A stretch of DNA of 64,000 nt from Neoscytalidium dimidiatum (Eukaryota > Ascomycota > Dothideomycetes > Botryosphaeriales > Botryosphaeriaceae): contig CM074702.1 of assembly GCA_037367355.1 (NCBI GenBank), positions 2,108,001 to 2,172,000 of the forward strand. The letters are read 5' to 3'. The position numbers and the translations under genes were made by a program. Positions 35,301 to 47,495 of this stretch are shown here, piece after piece; within the stretch, counting starts at the first letter, position 1; each line of letters begins with the position of its first letter. Under the pieces are notes generated by a model. It was given only the letters and a program-made list of their open reading frames with translations. It made no database searches and was not told the DNA's origin.

Positions 35301-38169
35301 TTAATCTGTGCTATGAAGACAATAGCTGACAATCACCACCGCAGGTAATCATCGCCAAAGACGAGGAAGTGTAGACATCGGCAGATTGTGAAGAGGAACT
35401 GGAGCAGGCAAGTATCTCCCGAAGCATCGCAAATGGCGCAGCCCTCATAATGAAATATCTGGAGAGTTATGAACGACCACTGCGGTGTTTTACCAACTTT
35501 TGAGTCGCCATGATGTCAAGATTCCCCCTGAGCGCATTTTCCCTATCTTCCCATTGCAAGGATAATTGTTTAGATCGTGTTTACTTATACAGAGAAAGAA
35601 ACAGAGCACAATTTGAACCAGACTACGGCTGCCAACCAATGGAAGCGCTTGATCGGACAAGGCCCTGATAGATCGCCAGATAAGTTGGAAGTATCGATAT
35701 CATCACTTTCGCATATCTCCTCATGCTATGTAAGTTACACGGAGTATCACCTTCTCTTTCTGCTGCAAACGAAGATGAATCAAACAATTTCCTGACATGC
35801 TTTTCTGCATGCCTGGCTGGGCTGCAGCTCATGATTGACACTTTTCGATCATTCTACTCTGAAACTTTTGCAGCTTCCTAGCCATAGCACAGACTCAGAT
35901 TTTTTTTCTGCAAAACATTTCCACACTAACTGCATACTCTTAGATGTCGCGTCTTGTGCTTCGCAGAGTGACGGTGAACACGCATCCGAGGGATACGTCG
36001 AATGTTCGCGAGTACCGGAGGTGTTACTAAGCTTCCGGTCGAACGCCATGGCTTAATAACCATTGGCACCAATCTTTACGTTGACCTCGACCAGCCCAGG
36101 TTGAACAGTCGGCTGGCTCTGTCAAGGCTCGATTGACCGCTAAACTGGTAGGTGCAATAATCTGTTTTCAGGCTTTGTTCATTAGCTCCTTCTATGATGA
36201 TATAGCATTCTGGAGACTTTACTCTATGATGAGCCTAGCAACTTCACGTTCCCTATCCTGATATAGCCGCCCCGTTAATCACACCCTATTCAATTGGAGA
36301 GAATTCCGCTGACAGTTGATTAATCGAGGAAGATTAATGCATGTTCACCCACCACAGCTTAATTCCAAATCTACCACTGCCACGTTACCTACTAGCGACA
36401 ACAGAAACAGCAAGTCGAAAGGCCATCGCAAGGTGCACAATATAGAACATGCCACACATTTTCAACGTATCGTCTACGGATGTAGCGGTGGTAAGTAACT
36501 CACGTCTGAAGCATTACCGCACCCTGCCTACTTTTAAGATGATGGAATAGCAAGTTTCTGAGGTCTGCTGTGGATCTTTGACGCTAAAACAGGTCGCATT
36601 TGTCTGAATGTTGAATGGTACAACTACAAAGCAGCGTTTCTAAGATTAAATTGGTGCTAACAAAAGCAAGACTATATTTTAGATTTTCGGAAGCATTGTA
36701 CAAAATGAGCCGAGATCATCGTGGCAGACTTTAGTCTGAGCTTTCCTCCTGTGGCAACAACAATATATTACTACCAAGTTAAGAAAGGCCACACTTGCGA
36801 TATTTAGAGATTGGCACGATTTGAATCCAGTAAGCTCTGTTCTCCTTCAAATGCGTTCCACAAAGAGTCACCAACATGGATTCAGGAAGGCATGATTGCC
36901 TGGACACACGCATGGACCGTCATCTTTTCGAAATCCTACTATGAAGGCACAGATAACGGAGCGCATGCAAGTTTTCAGCGCGAAGCGGAAAAACCTATGC
37001 ATCAAAGATGTCTTACCTTCGACCTCCAGGGAGCAAGGTCAATAAATGTGTCCCACTTCTTTTCTCTCAATCCTTCCTATTTTAAGATGATTTTTCGGAT
37101 TATCCGCCATGTCGACGGGCGGTGGATCTACTCTATGATCAAAACAATCCGGCTGACTGGGAAGATAGTCAGCAGCGTGTTTCGTGACAATAAATCCCGG
37201 AAAACTGGTCGATGGAATTCTTAATAGGTCAACCCGAACCCGAGTTGTTAAACAGCAAGAAGAGAAGGCAGCGAGGCGTTGCAGATGTCAATGAGACATG
37301 GGGAACAATACTGGCGGCTTGTCTGGTGGACAAAGGTTGAGAGATATTTGATAATTTGCTATGAGTATTCCCTGGTTCTTTCCACAGATCACGCAATGAT
37401 GAGCACTGTTGTAGCTACCATGAATTCCCTTGATTAGATCAATGCAGCCCGTATTGAATAGGAACGACTAAGATCCGACATCGTCACCATCTTTCATGAT
37501 TTTGCTAGCTACATACAACTGCATGGAGAAAATGGGGGTAACGCGTGCTTCCAAGAAAATAAACCTTGTGTTTGCCAGTGGCTTAATGGATCATGATCGA
37601 GCAGATTTGCCTGAGATTAGCTTGGGCCAGACCCAGCGAGAGCACCTAAAGAGGCTAAATGGATAAGATGATTGTGATACTGCGCTACTGCGACCGAGTC
37701 CAATGTACAGGAAGCCTGAATTTGATAGAAGCGAAGAAAGAGGGGAGAGGATGTCTGGCTGAACTCCACGTATGTGTGACCCAAACCGAGCGCAAGGCAT
37801 GCCCCAACGGGTTGGCAGAGAAAAGATAGACCCAACAATATGGTCATGCAATTGACATTCTGCGATTGAAACAACCGAACACCCGCTCCAAAGATGAGAA
37901 TGACACGAAGACGACACGCCGCCATCCCTTCGCAGCCCCCATGTGACCTCGCGCTGCCGCGACACCGCACAGACCACCGCGCCACTTCACTCAACCACGC
38001 ATCTCCAACAAAACACCACTGACTACAACGAGCACCAAAGATCCAACAATCTACCCGCACCGCAACGGCCCTCCGCCCTCATATGCGCCCCTGACTACCA
38101 CCCGCCCGCCCGCGCGCCCACCAATGGCCGCCGCGCCGCCCGCGCGCCCCGCCACGACCACCCGCCGCC
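35301..38169. other. gene-poor region, SLX4 promoter at the right end
   Basis: Short motif-free frames only (for example 36811-37224). The last 250 bases are C-rich and lead into SLX4. Confidence 0.5.
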
Positions 38170-41100
38170 ATGGCGACCCGCGACCTTGTCCTCCTCCTCC
38201 CCTCCTCCTCGCCCCCGCGCATCCCGGACTCCGACGTCATCGCCACGCCGCCACACCTCCGCCACGAGCACGAACGCGAGCACGAACACGATCCCGCGCT
38301 CGCGTCGCCGCCGCCGCTCCCCTCGCCCGGCTCGCCGGCCCTGCCCAGCCCGACCGACTTGTTCAAGCGGCGGCCCGCCGGCCTGAAGAGCGGGTCGCGG
38401 CGCGCGGACATACCGGCGGGCGCGGCGCTGGGGTTTGCGAGCGCGGGCGCGCTGGTGAGGGAGCGGCGGCTGAGCTTGGGGGAGGAGGGGGGAGACGCGT
38501 TTGCGTCCGCGCGAGGCGGGAAGGAGATGGATGGGGGGCGGGAAGAGGAGAAGGAAGGGATGGGGGAACGTGCGAAGGCGAGGAAGCGCGTGCAGAAACG
38601 GGTGGGTGCTGCAGCTGTGCCCCAGGAAGGGGCTGGAGCGAAGAACGCGAAGCGAGGAAAGACTGAGGACGGGGATGGGGCTGTGATATCTGGTGCGGAG
38701 GGGTCAGAAGAGGGTGTGTCGGTCAAGAAGCTGACGAAGCGAAGAACGAAGGCTTATGCTGGAGCGTCTGGTCCTGTGGGGGATGTCAATGGCGATGCAG
38801 GAAGCTCTGAAGTGGTGGAAAAGGCGAAGAGCAGGGCAAAGAAGGCTAAGGCCGGGACGAGCAACTCTGAGCTGATCAAGGAAGCTCTTGGGCTCAGTAC
38901 GGGAGACTTGCCAGCGACGCTTGAGGAGGGTGGTGCGGTGGAGAAGCTTCGGGTTCTCAAAAGTAAGAAGAGCGCTGCCCAAAATTCTCATCACGCGGAA
39001 GCTGAGACGGTGCGTGTGGATATCGGACAGCATAAGCCGAAAACGCGGAACACGCAGAGAGGACAGAAAAACAGGACTGTAGAGTCCGAGGTTATCGTTC
39101 CTTCGGAAGCGTCGAGAAGGGCGGATAAGAAATCCAAAGCACGGAAGGCTTCAGAGACTACCTCGAAGCACTTTTCTCCTGACTTGGAAACTTCTATTCC
39201 TGCTATCGAGTCTACAACGATGACAGTGCCTGAGGAGCCATTCGTTCTCTCTCCAGCTATGATGCGGAGAAGAAGTTGGACGCCAATAAAAGATACCGAG
39301 TCACCGGATGGGCAAAGCGCATCGAAGCCCATTGACATATCGAAAAGTCCTGCCCAAGGTGCGACTGCTTCAGAGCTGAATCCACCCTTCGTGACTCTCG
39401 TGAATGGCTTTAGCTTTGCGGGACAGACTTCTGACACCCCAAGCGCCCTTGCTCTAACAGTCTCTACTACTAGAACGGAGTCCGGCGAGGCTTTCACGAA
39501 ACGCAGGAAATTAGAGCTTGTCGATAATGCATGTCCATCAGTCGAACCTATTTCTCGCGATATTTCCGAAAAGCAGGAGAAGGCATCGAATGAAAAGGCA
39601 CCGAAGGAGAAGGCGCCGAAGAAGAAAGCAAGGACAATCACTGATCTCGCCACCGCTGCTTATCGGCCGATTGCACCTACTACGCCGACGGAGCCTGTTT
39701 CTGCAGAGTCTGTACCTACACAGGCCATGCCAGTCGATCCCAAAGTCTCTGCCTTCTTCGCGGCTCGAACTAGCTCGAAACCGATCAGGGGCCTCGACGA
39801 GCCCAAAGTCGCACCACGACCAAAGAGCCCTACGAAGAAATCTGAAGCCAAGACTAAGAAAGCTGCAAAATCAAAGAAAATGACAAGGATGGCAGCTGAG
39901 AAGCTCCTCTCACCAGGGACAGCACGGCTCCGAATGGACCGGCAAGAGATCTTGTTTGGCACATCATCTCAGCTTGCTCGTGAAGACTCACCCACGTTCA
40001 TTAGGGATCTCCAACGAGTTCTGAATGATTCTGAAGCTGTGGGCACCCAGAAAGAGAGCGTGGAGACCCTTCATCTGCGACCAGCTGAAGCTGGCTCGGG
40101 CCTTTCGTTCGTTGGTCGGAGGAAAGGGCTATGGGCAGCCGCGTCCCGAGACCTTGATGATAACTTCTTGAGGGAAGAAAGAACGGATATCTTGGAAAGA
40201 GAGCCTGATATGTTCGTAGAGAACAGCGTTATTTTCTTGCCCGATGCGGAATCAAACGCCCCATCCCGAACCCAGGACCAGGCAGCGGCCACTTTACTTG
40301 ATCCAGACGGCATGTCTGATGAACACCATTCGGCTGGTGGCGGAATCAATAATAATTATGCACGTGAAGCTAACATGGAAGGTCTACCTCATCCGCCACA
40401 CACAACTGCAGCAAGGGAAGATTCCACACTAAGTTTACCAGAAGCAACGCCAAACCAAGGGTCATCTGACTTCATTGACATCGACGAATTTGATCAGCAA
40501 TATCGGTTCACGCATAGAGAAAGTCGTTCACAGCCGTCGAGCCCCATCTCGAGGTCATCCAGCTCTGTGCAAAGAGCAGCGTTGCAGACGCTCTCCACGC
40601 GGCCGAATATACCCCTTCTTGCCATGTCAACATCAGATACTACAGGAATTCGAATGAGATCTACGCTCGCAAGCACATCGAAGGAAGTTCTCTCTGAAGC
40701 CGGAATGTCACCCCCTAAGCGTCCGCGTGGCCGACCGCGCAAAGACGCAGTAGTACCTGCAGCAGATGCTGTGCCGCCGACAAAGAAGGCACGCGGGCAG
40801 CCACAGAAAAGCAGCTCACCTGAGCCGACCGCCTCTCCAGCCAAACGTCCTCGTGCACCCGCCAAGAAGACTGCCACGGCAAAGCCACCATCTCTAGCTA
40901 CCAGCCCAAGAAGGAAGGCCATCAGGGCTAAGGCAACGGCTAAGCCAAGCACGCCAAAGAAAAGGAAGTCTCCCACCATTGACGATGATGACGAGTGGCC
41001 TGACATCGACGAGATCGAGGACTCGGAGGAGGAAATCAGCCCCTCGCCTCCCCGTCGCAAGAACGTGTCGTCTCCACCGCTCCCCTTGCGCCTTTCGCAG

Positions 41101-41598
41101 GAAGGCTCTGCTGCTAGGGCGCCAACCGGAACGCCTCCCGGCCCGGCCCCGACATCGCCTGCTTTGCGCAAGCGGAAAGGGGAAAATCATATCCTGCCTG
41201 AGGCGCTGGACGCCGTTTTCCGGCTGATCACGGGGGCTGTAAAGGGTGCCCCACCGTCGCATGATCCTGCGAAGCTGTCATGGTACGAGAAGATGCTGCT
41301 ATATGATCCGATTATCGTGGAGGATCTGACCGGGTGGCTGAATGGGAAAGGGCTTAGGGTGGAGGTTGTGGTGCCTGTATCTCTGTCGAAGATGGCGAGG
41401 AAGAAGTCCGGGGGGAAGAAGAACACGGGAGATGATACCGCAGAGGATGGGACTGGTGCGGAGAGGACTGAGATGCAGCAGCTGCCGGCTTGGGTTGTGC
41501 AGAGATGGTGCGAGGATAACAGCATATGTTGTGTTTGGAAAGAGGGATTGTGGAATGGGAGGGGGAGGTCAAAGGGGAGGGGACAGGGGAGGAATTGA
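38170..41598 (+). CDS. SLX4: SLX4, structure-specific endonuclease scaffold subunit
   Basis: A single-exon frame of 1142 residues. Most is low-complexity, basic and Ser/Pro-rich, as in fungal SLX4. Diagnostic parts are AEKLLSPGTARLRMDRQEIL followed by FGTSSQLAREDSPTFIRDLQ (about 575-620), an AT-hook KRPRGRPRKDA (~847-857), and the C-terminal conserved domain from about 1008. The latter includes LSWYEKMLLYDPIIVEDLTGWL and ends WCEDNSICCVWKEGLW; it binds the SLX1 nuclease. SLX4 activates SLX1 on branched DNA and Holliday junctions during recombination repair in the nucleus. A 44-residue segment between the conserved helix pair and the QQLPAWVVQRWCEDN block is rich in Lys and Gly and longer than I would expect. 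Met1 at 38170 is preceded by ATGs in other frames. Confidence 0.93.
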   Translation: MATRDLVLLLPSSSPPRIPDSDVIATPPHLRHEHEREHEHDPALASPPPLPSPGSPALPSPTDLFKRRPAGLKSGSRRADIPAGAALGFASAGALVRERRLSLGEEGGDAFASARGGKEMDGGREEEKEGMGERAKARKRVQKRVGAAAVPQEGAGAKNAKRGKTEDGDGAVISGAEGSEEGVSVKKLTKRRTKAYAGASGPVGDVNGDAGSSEVVEKAKSRAKKAKAGTSNSELIKEALGLSTGDLPATLEEGGAVEKLRVLKSKKSAAQNSHHAEAETVRVDIGQHKPKTRNTQRGQKNRTVESEVIVPSEASRRADKKSKARKASETTSKHFSPDLETSIPAIESTTMTVPEEPFVLSPAMMRRRSWTPIKDTESPDGQSASKPIDISKSPAQGATASELNPPFVTLVNGFSFAGQTSDTPSALALTVSTTRTESGEAFTKRRKLELVDNACPSVEPISRDISEKQEKASNEKAPKEKAPKKKARTITDLATAAYRPIAPTTPTEPVSAESVPTQAMPVDPKVSAFFAARTSSKPIRGLDEPKVAPRPKSPTKKSEAKTKKAAKSKKMTRMAAEKLLSPGTARLRMDRQEILFGTSSQLAREDSPTFIRDLQRVLNDSEAVGTQKESVETLHLRPAEAGSGLSFVGRRKGLWAAASRDLDDNFLREERTDILEREPDMFVENSVIFLPDAESNAPSRTQDQAAATLLDPDGMSDEHHSAGGGINNNYAREANMEGLPHPPHTTAAREDSTLSLPEATPNQGSSDFIDIDEFDQQYRFTHRESRSQPSSPISRSSSSVQRAALQTLSTRPNIPLLAMSTSDTTGIRMRSTLASTSKEVLSEAGMSPPKRPRGRPRKDAVVPAADAVPPTKKARGQPQKSSSPEPTASPAKRPRAPAKKTATAKPPSLATSPRRKAIRAKATAKPSTPKKRKSPTIDDDDEWPDIDEIEDSEEEISPSPPRRKNVSSPPLPLRLSQEGSAARAPTGTPPGPAPTSPALRKRKGENHILPEALDAVFRLITGAVKGAPPSHDPAKLSWYEKMLLYDPIIVEDLTGWLNGKGLRVEVVVPVSLSKMARKKSGGKKNTGDDTAEDGTGAERTEMQQLPAWVVQRWCEDNSICCVWKEGLWNGRGRSKGRGQGRN

Positions 41599-41953
41599 TT
41601 CTTCATTGAGGGGGACTAGGCTACGCTAGATATTCATAAGCAGCCCAGATTTAAACCAGCAACAACCCGGGATGCAGTCGAATGAGTCGTCTCTTTCGTA
41701 AAAGTTGGAACTGAGACTTGAAGAAGGATCGCTTGCTTTACCTTCGGAACACGCAAGCGACATGCCTCTAAGACATACCAAGCCTGAATGCAATATGAAA
41801 ACCTTCATCTTGAGAACCATCTGAAAACGCAGTTCAGGAGGGTTTCGAAAAAATACCACCAAGTCCGAAATAGCCAGGCAATGCGCGGAAGCGCCAAGGT
41901 CTTCCATAGTGCTCCTGGTCCTTGATCGATGAGTCTGGGGAGCGACAAATTTT
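41599..41953. other. intergenic between convergent genes
   Basis: No gene seen; 3' regions of SLX4 and of the AAA ATPase gene. Confidence 0.6.
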
Positions 41954-44301
41954 TCACCTCAAGAACTTTCTCAACATGACTAAATCGAGTATTTGGCAAT
42001 CTTTGTATGCTAGTAGCCAAGCCGTCTTGACAATGTTCTTGATCTCCCTACCGTTGATATCAAGGCTTGCCAGGGAATCGAGCTGCTTGTTGTTGATCTT
42101 GCTGGAAGGTCGTTGAGCTGATGGGTTTCTCGGCTGGACGAAACTTTCCCAAATGGAGCGTCTGGCATGGAAATCCAGGTTCGGGTAGCTTATCGAGAGG
42201 TGAAAACGCGATTTGAAAGCCATGTCGACGGTGGAGGCCCGATTTGTAGTCATAAACATCACTCCTTTGTAGTGCTCGAGGAGACGAAGAAACACTTCAG
42301 GCGTCAGACAAAATGAGGTGACTATATGATTCGCCTCTAACTTACCAGTCACAAGTTTGTTCCGTTCAGAGTCGGAGACATTTCGTTGCTCTAAGAATAC
42401 GTCGCACTCGTCGAGAAGCAGTACTGCTTCCCATTTCATGCACAACTCAAAGATATTTAGTAGAGACCTCTCCAGCTCGTCGGCGCTGGTCCCGAGCTCG
42501 CCAGCATTCATAGGGTATAAGGGTTTCTTCATTTCTTCAGAAACTGCAGCCATATATTAGCATTGCTAAAATCTTAAAGATCTTGTACTTACCAGCTTCT
42601 GCGGTCAGTGTCTTCCCGACCCCCGAATCACCGCTCAACAGCATGACAAATCCTCTTCCTGCGTAATTGTCAGATATCCTTCAGTTGAAACATTCCCTGA
42701 CTTCCATACCCCTTCCTTGTATAATGTCGTCAAAGTTGTCTCTCTGTTGAAGCTGGCTGTGCAAAAAAGATAGAATGATGTTTTTATAGTCGCGAGAAAG
42801 GACAAGATTCCGAAAGGCATGGTCATTCCACTCGATATTGCTGATGTTGTCGATGTAGAACAGGACTTCTGACATTCAGTCACCACAATGAATTAAGAAG
42901 GGCAAGACTCACCCCATCGCTTGAGTGCTAGGCAGTAGCCTCTGACCATGGGAGTGCAAACTGCCAATTGGTACTCCGAAAGTTTCTTTTTCCCGGTGTC
43001 TTTGCCATGCGAAAAGAGCTTTGGTGTGAGTTCGCTGAGCGGTATTAGTGACGCTGCTCTGACTGAGCCATACCTGTCAAATGCTTCCGGATCGATCAAT
43101 ATACGGCTAGCTCCTACCTGCCGCATATTTTCAGCAATTCCCGATCGCTCACACAGCTTCAACCGCTTACAAAATGCTTTCGCGATTCTCCGTATGGCCA
43201 GAATTCGATGCAAAATCCTCTGTGGGATTTGTAGCTCAAAGCACAGAGATTCTCGAAAGCTCGTCCTCGTTCTATCAGTTGAGGCCGGACTGTGTCGATG
43301 TCTTTGTGAAACTTGCTAGGTAATACTGGAAGCTCTGTCACGGGTTTGACGCCTTTGAAGAAGGGTATTTCCAGTTGGACGGATGCCGACCCGAAACTTA
43401 ACTGGCTGAACTCTACGTAATTGGAAGAGACGACATATTTTTTGGTCTCTCTATCTTCGTGCAGCCAGGAACTCTCCAGAATGTAGAGACGGTTCTGATT
43501 ATCGACTTTTGAGTAGACTTCGACCCCCGGTTCGAAGAGAGTCCAAAGGAGATCGAAGCAGATGAGACCGCGCTGAAGCAGATCAGCACTCTTATCGATG
43601 TAAGGTTGAATCTCATCTCGAAGAACCCCCTCAAGCAAGCCACAGTGTTCAAGTGTATTCATGTCGTCCTCCTGAGCAATCACTTCTTGGAATTTTTCCC
43701 ATCGGTAGAAAAATTCGTGGAATGGATGTGCGAACTGAAGATCATCTTGCTCAGTGCTAATTCCCTTGTAATTCACGAAAATGTTTCCCAGAACCCTTTT
43801 AATTAAGGGGCTGTTGACAGTGATGGAGTGCAGGGCGAAACCCTCGCCAATAGACTTGTTCTTTTGTCGCCGCACAATGAGGGCCTCCTCCTTGGAATCT
43901 AGCGTGTCTGCTGCGTATTGAGGCTTTTTGGTAGTCCAATCAGAGAAAGAGCCAAATTGTACTTTTCGAAAAAACTCCTTTACCCCGCACTTCATGCCAG
44001 TTCCGATCCTCCGAGGAGATTGCTGTGTGTTTTCGTCTTTCTCCACATGCAACGAGTCGCCATATTTTGCAGAGCTCGTGCTAGCCTCTTGCTGTTCTCC
44101 TCTCTCTGCATCGGGATTTTCTCCAGCGTCTATAAGCTCCCTTCCCTCCGACGGAGTTTCCGAATTGGCGGAAGAGCTGCCCTCTTGAAAGGTCATGTGT
44201 GGAGGCTTAGAGAGGACCTCTTGTATCTCGGACGGGCTCTCGATCATGCTGCCAGCGTCCACGTCAATATGTTCGAGTATTCTTTCAAAGGAAATAGCCA
44301 T
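41954..44301 (-). CDS. DUF7025 / AAA+ ATPase, fungal family
   Basis: Seven exons: 44301-43171, 43117-43074, 43034-42913, 42868-42710, 42658-42593, 42543-42346 and 42294-41954. The six introns are 39-53 nt and phases agree throughout, giving 686 residues. The first 140 residues are acidic and disordered. The DUF7025 region follows (LICFDLLWTLFEPGVEVYSK, then IDPEAF...YQLAVCTPMVRGYCLALKRW). Then comes the linker EWNDHAF...DDIIQGRGRG. The AAA core has Walker A GDSGVGKT (~495), Walker B AVLLLDECDVFLEQ (~550), sensor-1 MTTNRAS and the SGR-like INGREIKN. The 51-nt intron at 42345-42295 is in frame and stop-free, so an unspliced form would add 17 residues. Function in this family is unknown; the core should be an active ATPase. 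It lies 638 bp from a divergently transcribed HET gene. Confidence 0.9.
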
Positions 44302-44939
44302 TTCGTCGCTACGGTTGTGTCTGCCTAACCGGGTTGTCTCTATTATTTATTTGCAGAAGAGAATATACGATGGTTGCTTGAAATGCCTCTAGTCGAATTG
44401 GCGTTAAGAGAAGGCTAAGAGGCTATTATTGAACATGCGATTTTCATAAACGCGCTTATCATGGCACGCAGCAAAAATCCGGACGCATCTGATGCGCGAT
44501 TTTTCCACTGCGATCAAACCTCGATATAAGAAAAAATCACTCACGTAAGCACTATCGGGGCGTGAATATAATCAGCTCGGACACTTCGGTGTGGTTGCAC
44601 TGCAGAAATAAACAGGGCGGCGAATACTGGCTCATTGCGTGATGGAGTCATTGGGCGCTAGCTGAGGTGACAATCATATGAATGAAAACATCGTTTAGTC
44701 GTTAATTAATGCAGTAATATGTGGGGCGAATGCAAGCAAGATGATAGGTAGGTATACTTACTGTACATACATGTACTTCGTCGAGAAATTTCCTTAATAC
44801 TACATATATAACATTGCCAGTCCTCAACTTTCGCTTACACCCTTCGGTTTGACAGCGGTTACAAGTGTGTTTGTGTGTTTCTACATCATTGAAACTTGAA
44901 CAAGAAAAGAAGAACAGCTGAAGGCCCATAAATCGTTCC
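44302..44939. promoter_or_regulatory. Shared divergent promoter region of the AAA ATPase and HET genes
   Basis: 638 bases separate the two start codons. A TATATAAC-like sequence lies near 44805, about 130 bases before the HET start. No other element was resolved. Confidence 0.45.
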
Positions 44940-47495
44940 ATGGTGCCTGATTTGCTACACTTTGGTCCATCTTTAGATATGTCGGACAACAGCAGAACAA
45001 TCCACGCAGACTGTCAAGCATGTCGGATGATCCGCCAGCCGTGGCAAGGACAAGATCTTTTCGCACTCAGCCGGTCATACGAAGAGTTCTCATCGACTAT
45101 GACTTTATTCAAAGAGGCCGTGTTTACGAATAAGTGCCCCTTCTGCACCACCATTTGGACAGCGTTTGAAAAACTGCCTCCTAAAGGAGGTTGGCCTCCA
45201 TCAGCAGAGCGAATCACTATTCGTATCAGAGTGCCAGCCTGGAAATGCATATCCCTGAGCATCTTTCAAGATAGCGCGCCGAAGTCGAAAGGAATTATTG
45301 CTGGTTGGCCTGGAGATCTATGGAATATTGGTCTTGAAGAGGACTCCATCGAGGTCCATTATGCGCTCCGTAAGCAGCATTAAGGTTTTCTTTCTTTTTC
45401 CATCTCGAGTGAGTTCGGATATATTCGAACTCCTTCCGTAAAGGAACAAGACTTGTTGATGTTTGGTTGCGATTTAACTAACTGCGCTTCAGCAGAGTCA
45501 TGCTCGGTACTTCGACCGTCCTATCCTCAATGCCTTGCAAGCAACATGGAAAACACAATTCGAAAGGTATCTACCTATTCTGGGAGTGATGAAGCTCTTC
45601 AACTTGCCAGTCTTTGGTTTCGTACATGCTTGCACCATGATGCATGCCAGCCGAACAGAGCGACAGGGACACAGTCTCTTCCAACGCGGTTGATAGAGCT
45701 TCCAGGTTATTGTTCTAGCCGAGTCTTCCTAAGAAATGGTGCGGAACTCTCCGGAACATATGCTGCTTTATCGTACTGTTGGGGAAACCCTCCAAGGGGG
45801 CTACGGACAGAACAGAGGAACATTGGAAGATTCATGTCAACGGGAATACTTATTGATGAACTTCCGCGGACAGTCAGGGATGCAGTGCATATTGCACGTA
45901 GGCTAGTTATTCCGTATATCTGGATTGACAGATTTTGTATTGTCCAGGACGATTTCGATGACTGGATGAGAGAAGCAAAAACAATGTGTAAGGTTTTTAG
46001 TAACGCAGTGTTGACCATCAGCGCAGCCGCGAGCCGGGGGGTCGCAGAGGGTATATTCCGAGAACAGGAATACTCGGATCTAGGTTACAAACCACTTTCT
46101 GACATGAATATCTTGGTTCGACGACACACTCGTCACGCTGACCCCGTACTGCATCGATTATTGCAGTCACAACCTCTTTTCCGTCGGGCGTGGGTCCTAC
46201 AAGAGATGTTCCTTTCGAAGCGCATCTTACACTACTCCTCGACCGAGATGTTCTGGGAGTGTTCCGAGGTGGTAAAGTGTGAATGTGGAAGAAGCCACGG
46301 AAGGAGTGAAGGCACTTTGAACACCCTCGACCGGACGAATGACGTTCAGTACGTCTACGAGCAATGGAAATCGCTGATCTGTGACTACACTGTGAAGTCA
46401 CTCACCTTCCGAGACGACAAATTCCCGGCACTCTCTGGGCTTGCAATAAAGTTCCAACAGACGATTGAACGGATTACCGGTTCTCCCGAAAGGTACCTTG
46501 CTGGGCTGTGGCAAGGAGATCTGGCGGAAGAGCTTGCCTGGACGGTGCCCACAAAATTTCAAGTGGGAAAGACGCTAAAGTTCTACAGCAACAACCGGAG
46601 TGGAATAAACTCGCACATGAATTGCGATCTGTTTAGAAGATATTTACGGGATATCACCGAGCACGATGAGAACCCTCACAATGGCTATATTGGCCCTTCA
46701 TGGAGCTGGGTTTCCTCTCCATCACCAGTTGCTTATTTGTCCACAGTGCCACCTGTTCTGGGGACAAGCCGGATCGAGTTAGTTCCCGAACAAAGCAAAG
46801 TTGAGCCGCAGAGCCCGCTCAACCCTCTTGGATGCCTTAAAGGCGCTCAAATCCAACTACGGGCCCACATTGCACGTGAGATTACGCTTCAAGCGGGTTT
46901 CAGCAAGAGTTCTTGTGATGGCCTCCTAGAAGGAGACTTCTTCTTCATCCAGGACAAATACGGGAATTCCATGCAAATTTATCCAGATGAGTATGAGCGG
47001 ATCTTGAAAACAGCTCCTCGGAAAGATAGTGGCCTTCACGACATTGGGAAAAATCTACTTTGTCTCTTATTGGTTACGTTCGACATCACCACCAGCAATT
47101 CACAGGGCGAAAGAACCCTAGCACTCATTTCAGATGAAAGTAGAATGTCCTGGTTGGGAAACGAGGGCGTCGACGCCAACGATAAATTTTTCATGATGCT
47201 CGAGGAGTCAGAATCTCATACACCTCATGATCCGCCAGGCAGCACTCTGCTCGGTCCTTCCGGGTGTGACCCACCGGCAGTTCTACAGGATTCAGTAACG
47301 GATGATCAGCTTGAAGGATTTGGTCGCCGCATCGCAATGTATCTTGTCCTGTATCCAGCAGAAAGTGTGGATGAGTCCTCCAAGTTCTATAAAAGGCTTT
47401 CCTGTTTCGGCATTGATTTTTCTTTGAGAGAGCAAGAAGTCATGAGAGCTATGTTCGCGAATTCGAAGGAGAAGGAGCAAATCATTATCGTGTGA
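44940..47495 (+). CDS. HET-domain (heterokaryon incompatibility) protein
   Basis: Exon 1 (44940-45369) and exon 2 (45493-47495) join over a 123-nt intron with GTAAGC donor and CTAAC branch (phase 1), giving 810 residues. Exon 1 holds a paired-Cys motif, DCQACRM...KCPFCTTIW, common at the start of HET proteins. The HET domain lies at about 231-380 with YAALSYCWG, LPRTVRDAVHIARRL, YIWIDRFCIVQDD, DWMREAKTMCKVFSNA and FRRAWVLQEMFLSKRIL. HET proteins trigger cell death or growth arrest when non-self partners meet after hyphal fusion. The C-terminal 300 residues show no known sensor domain. The start could be Met14 (44979) instead. The divergent AAA ATPase neighbour may be a functional partner. Confidence 0.92.
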
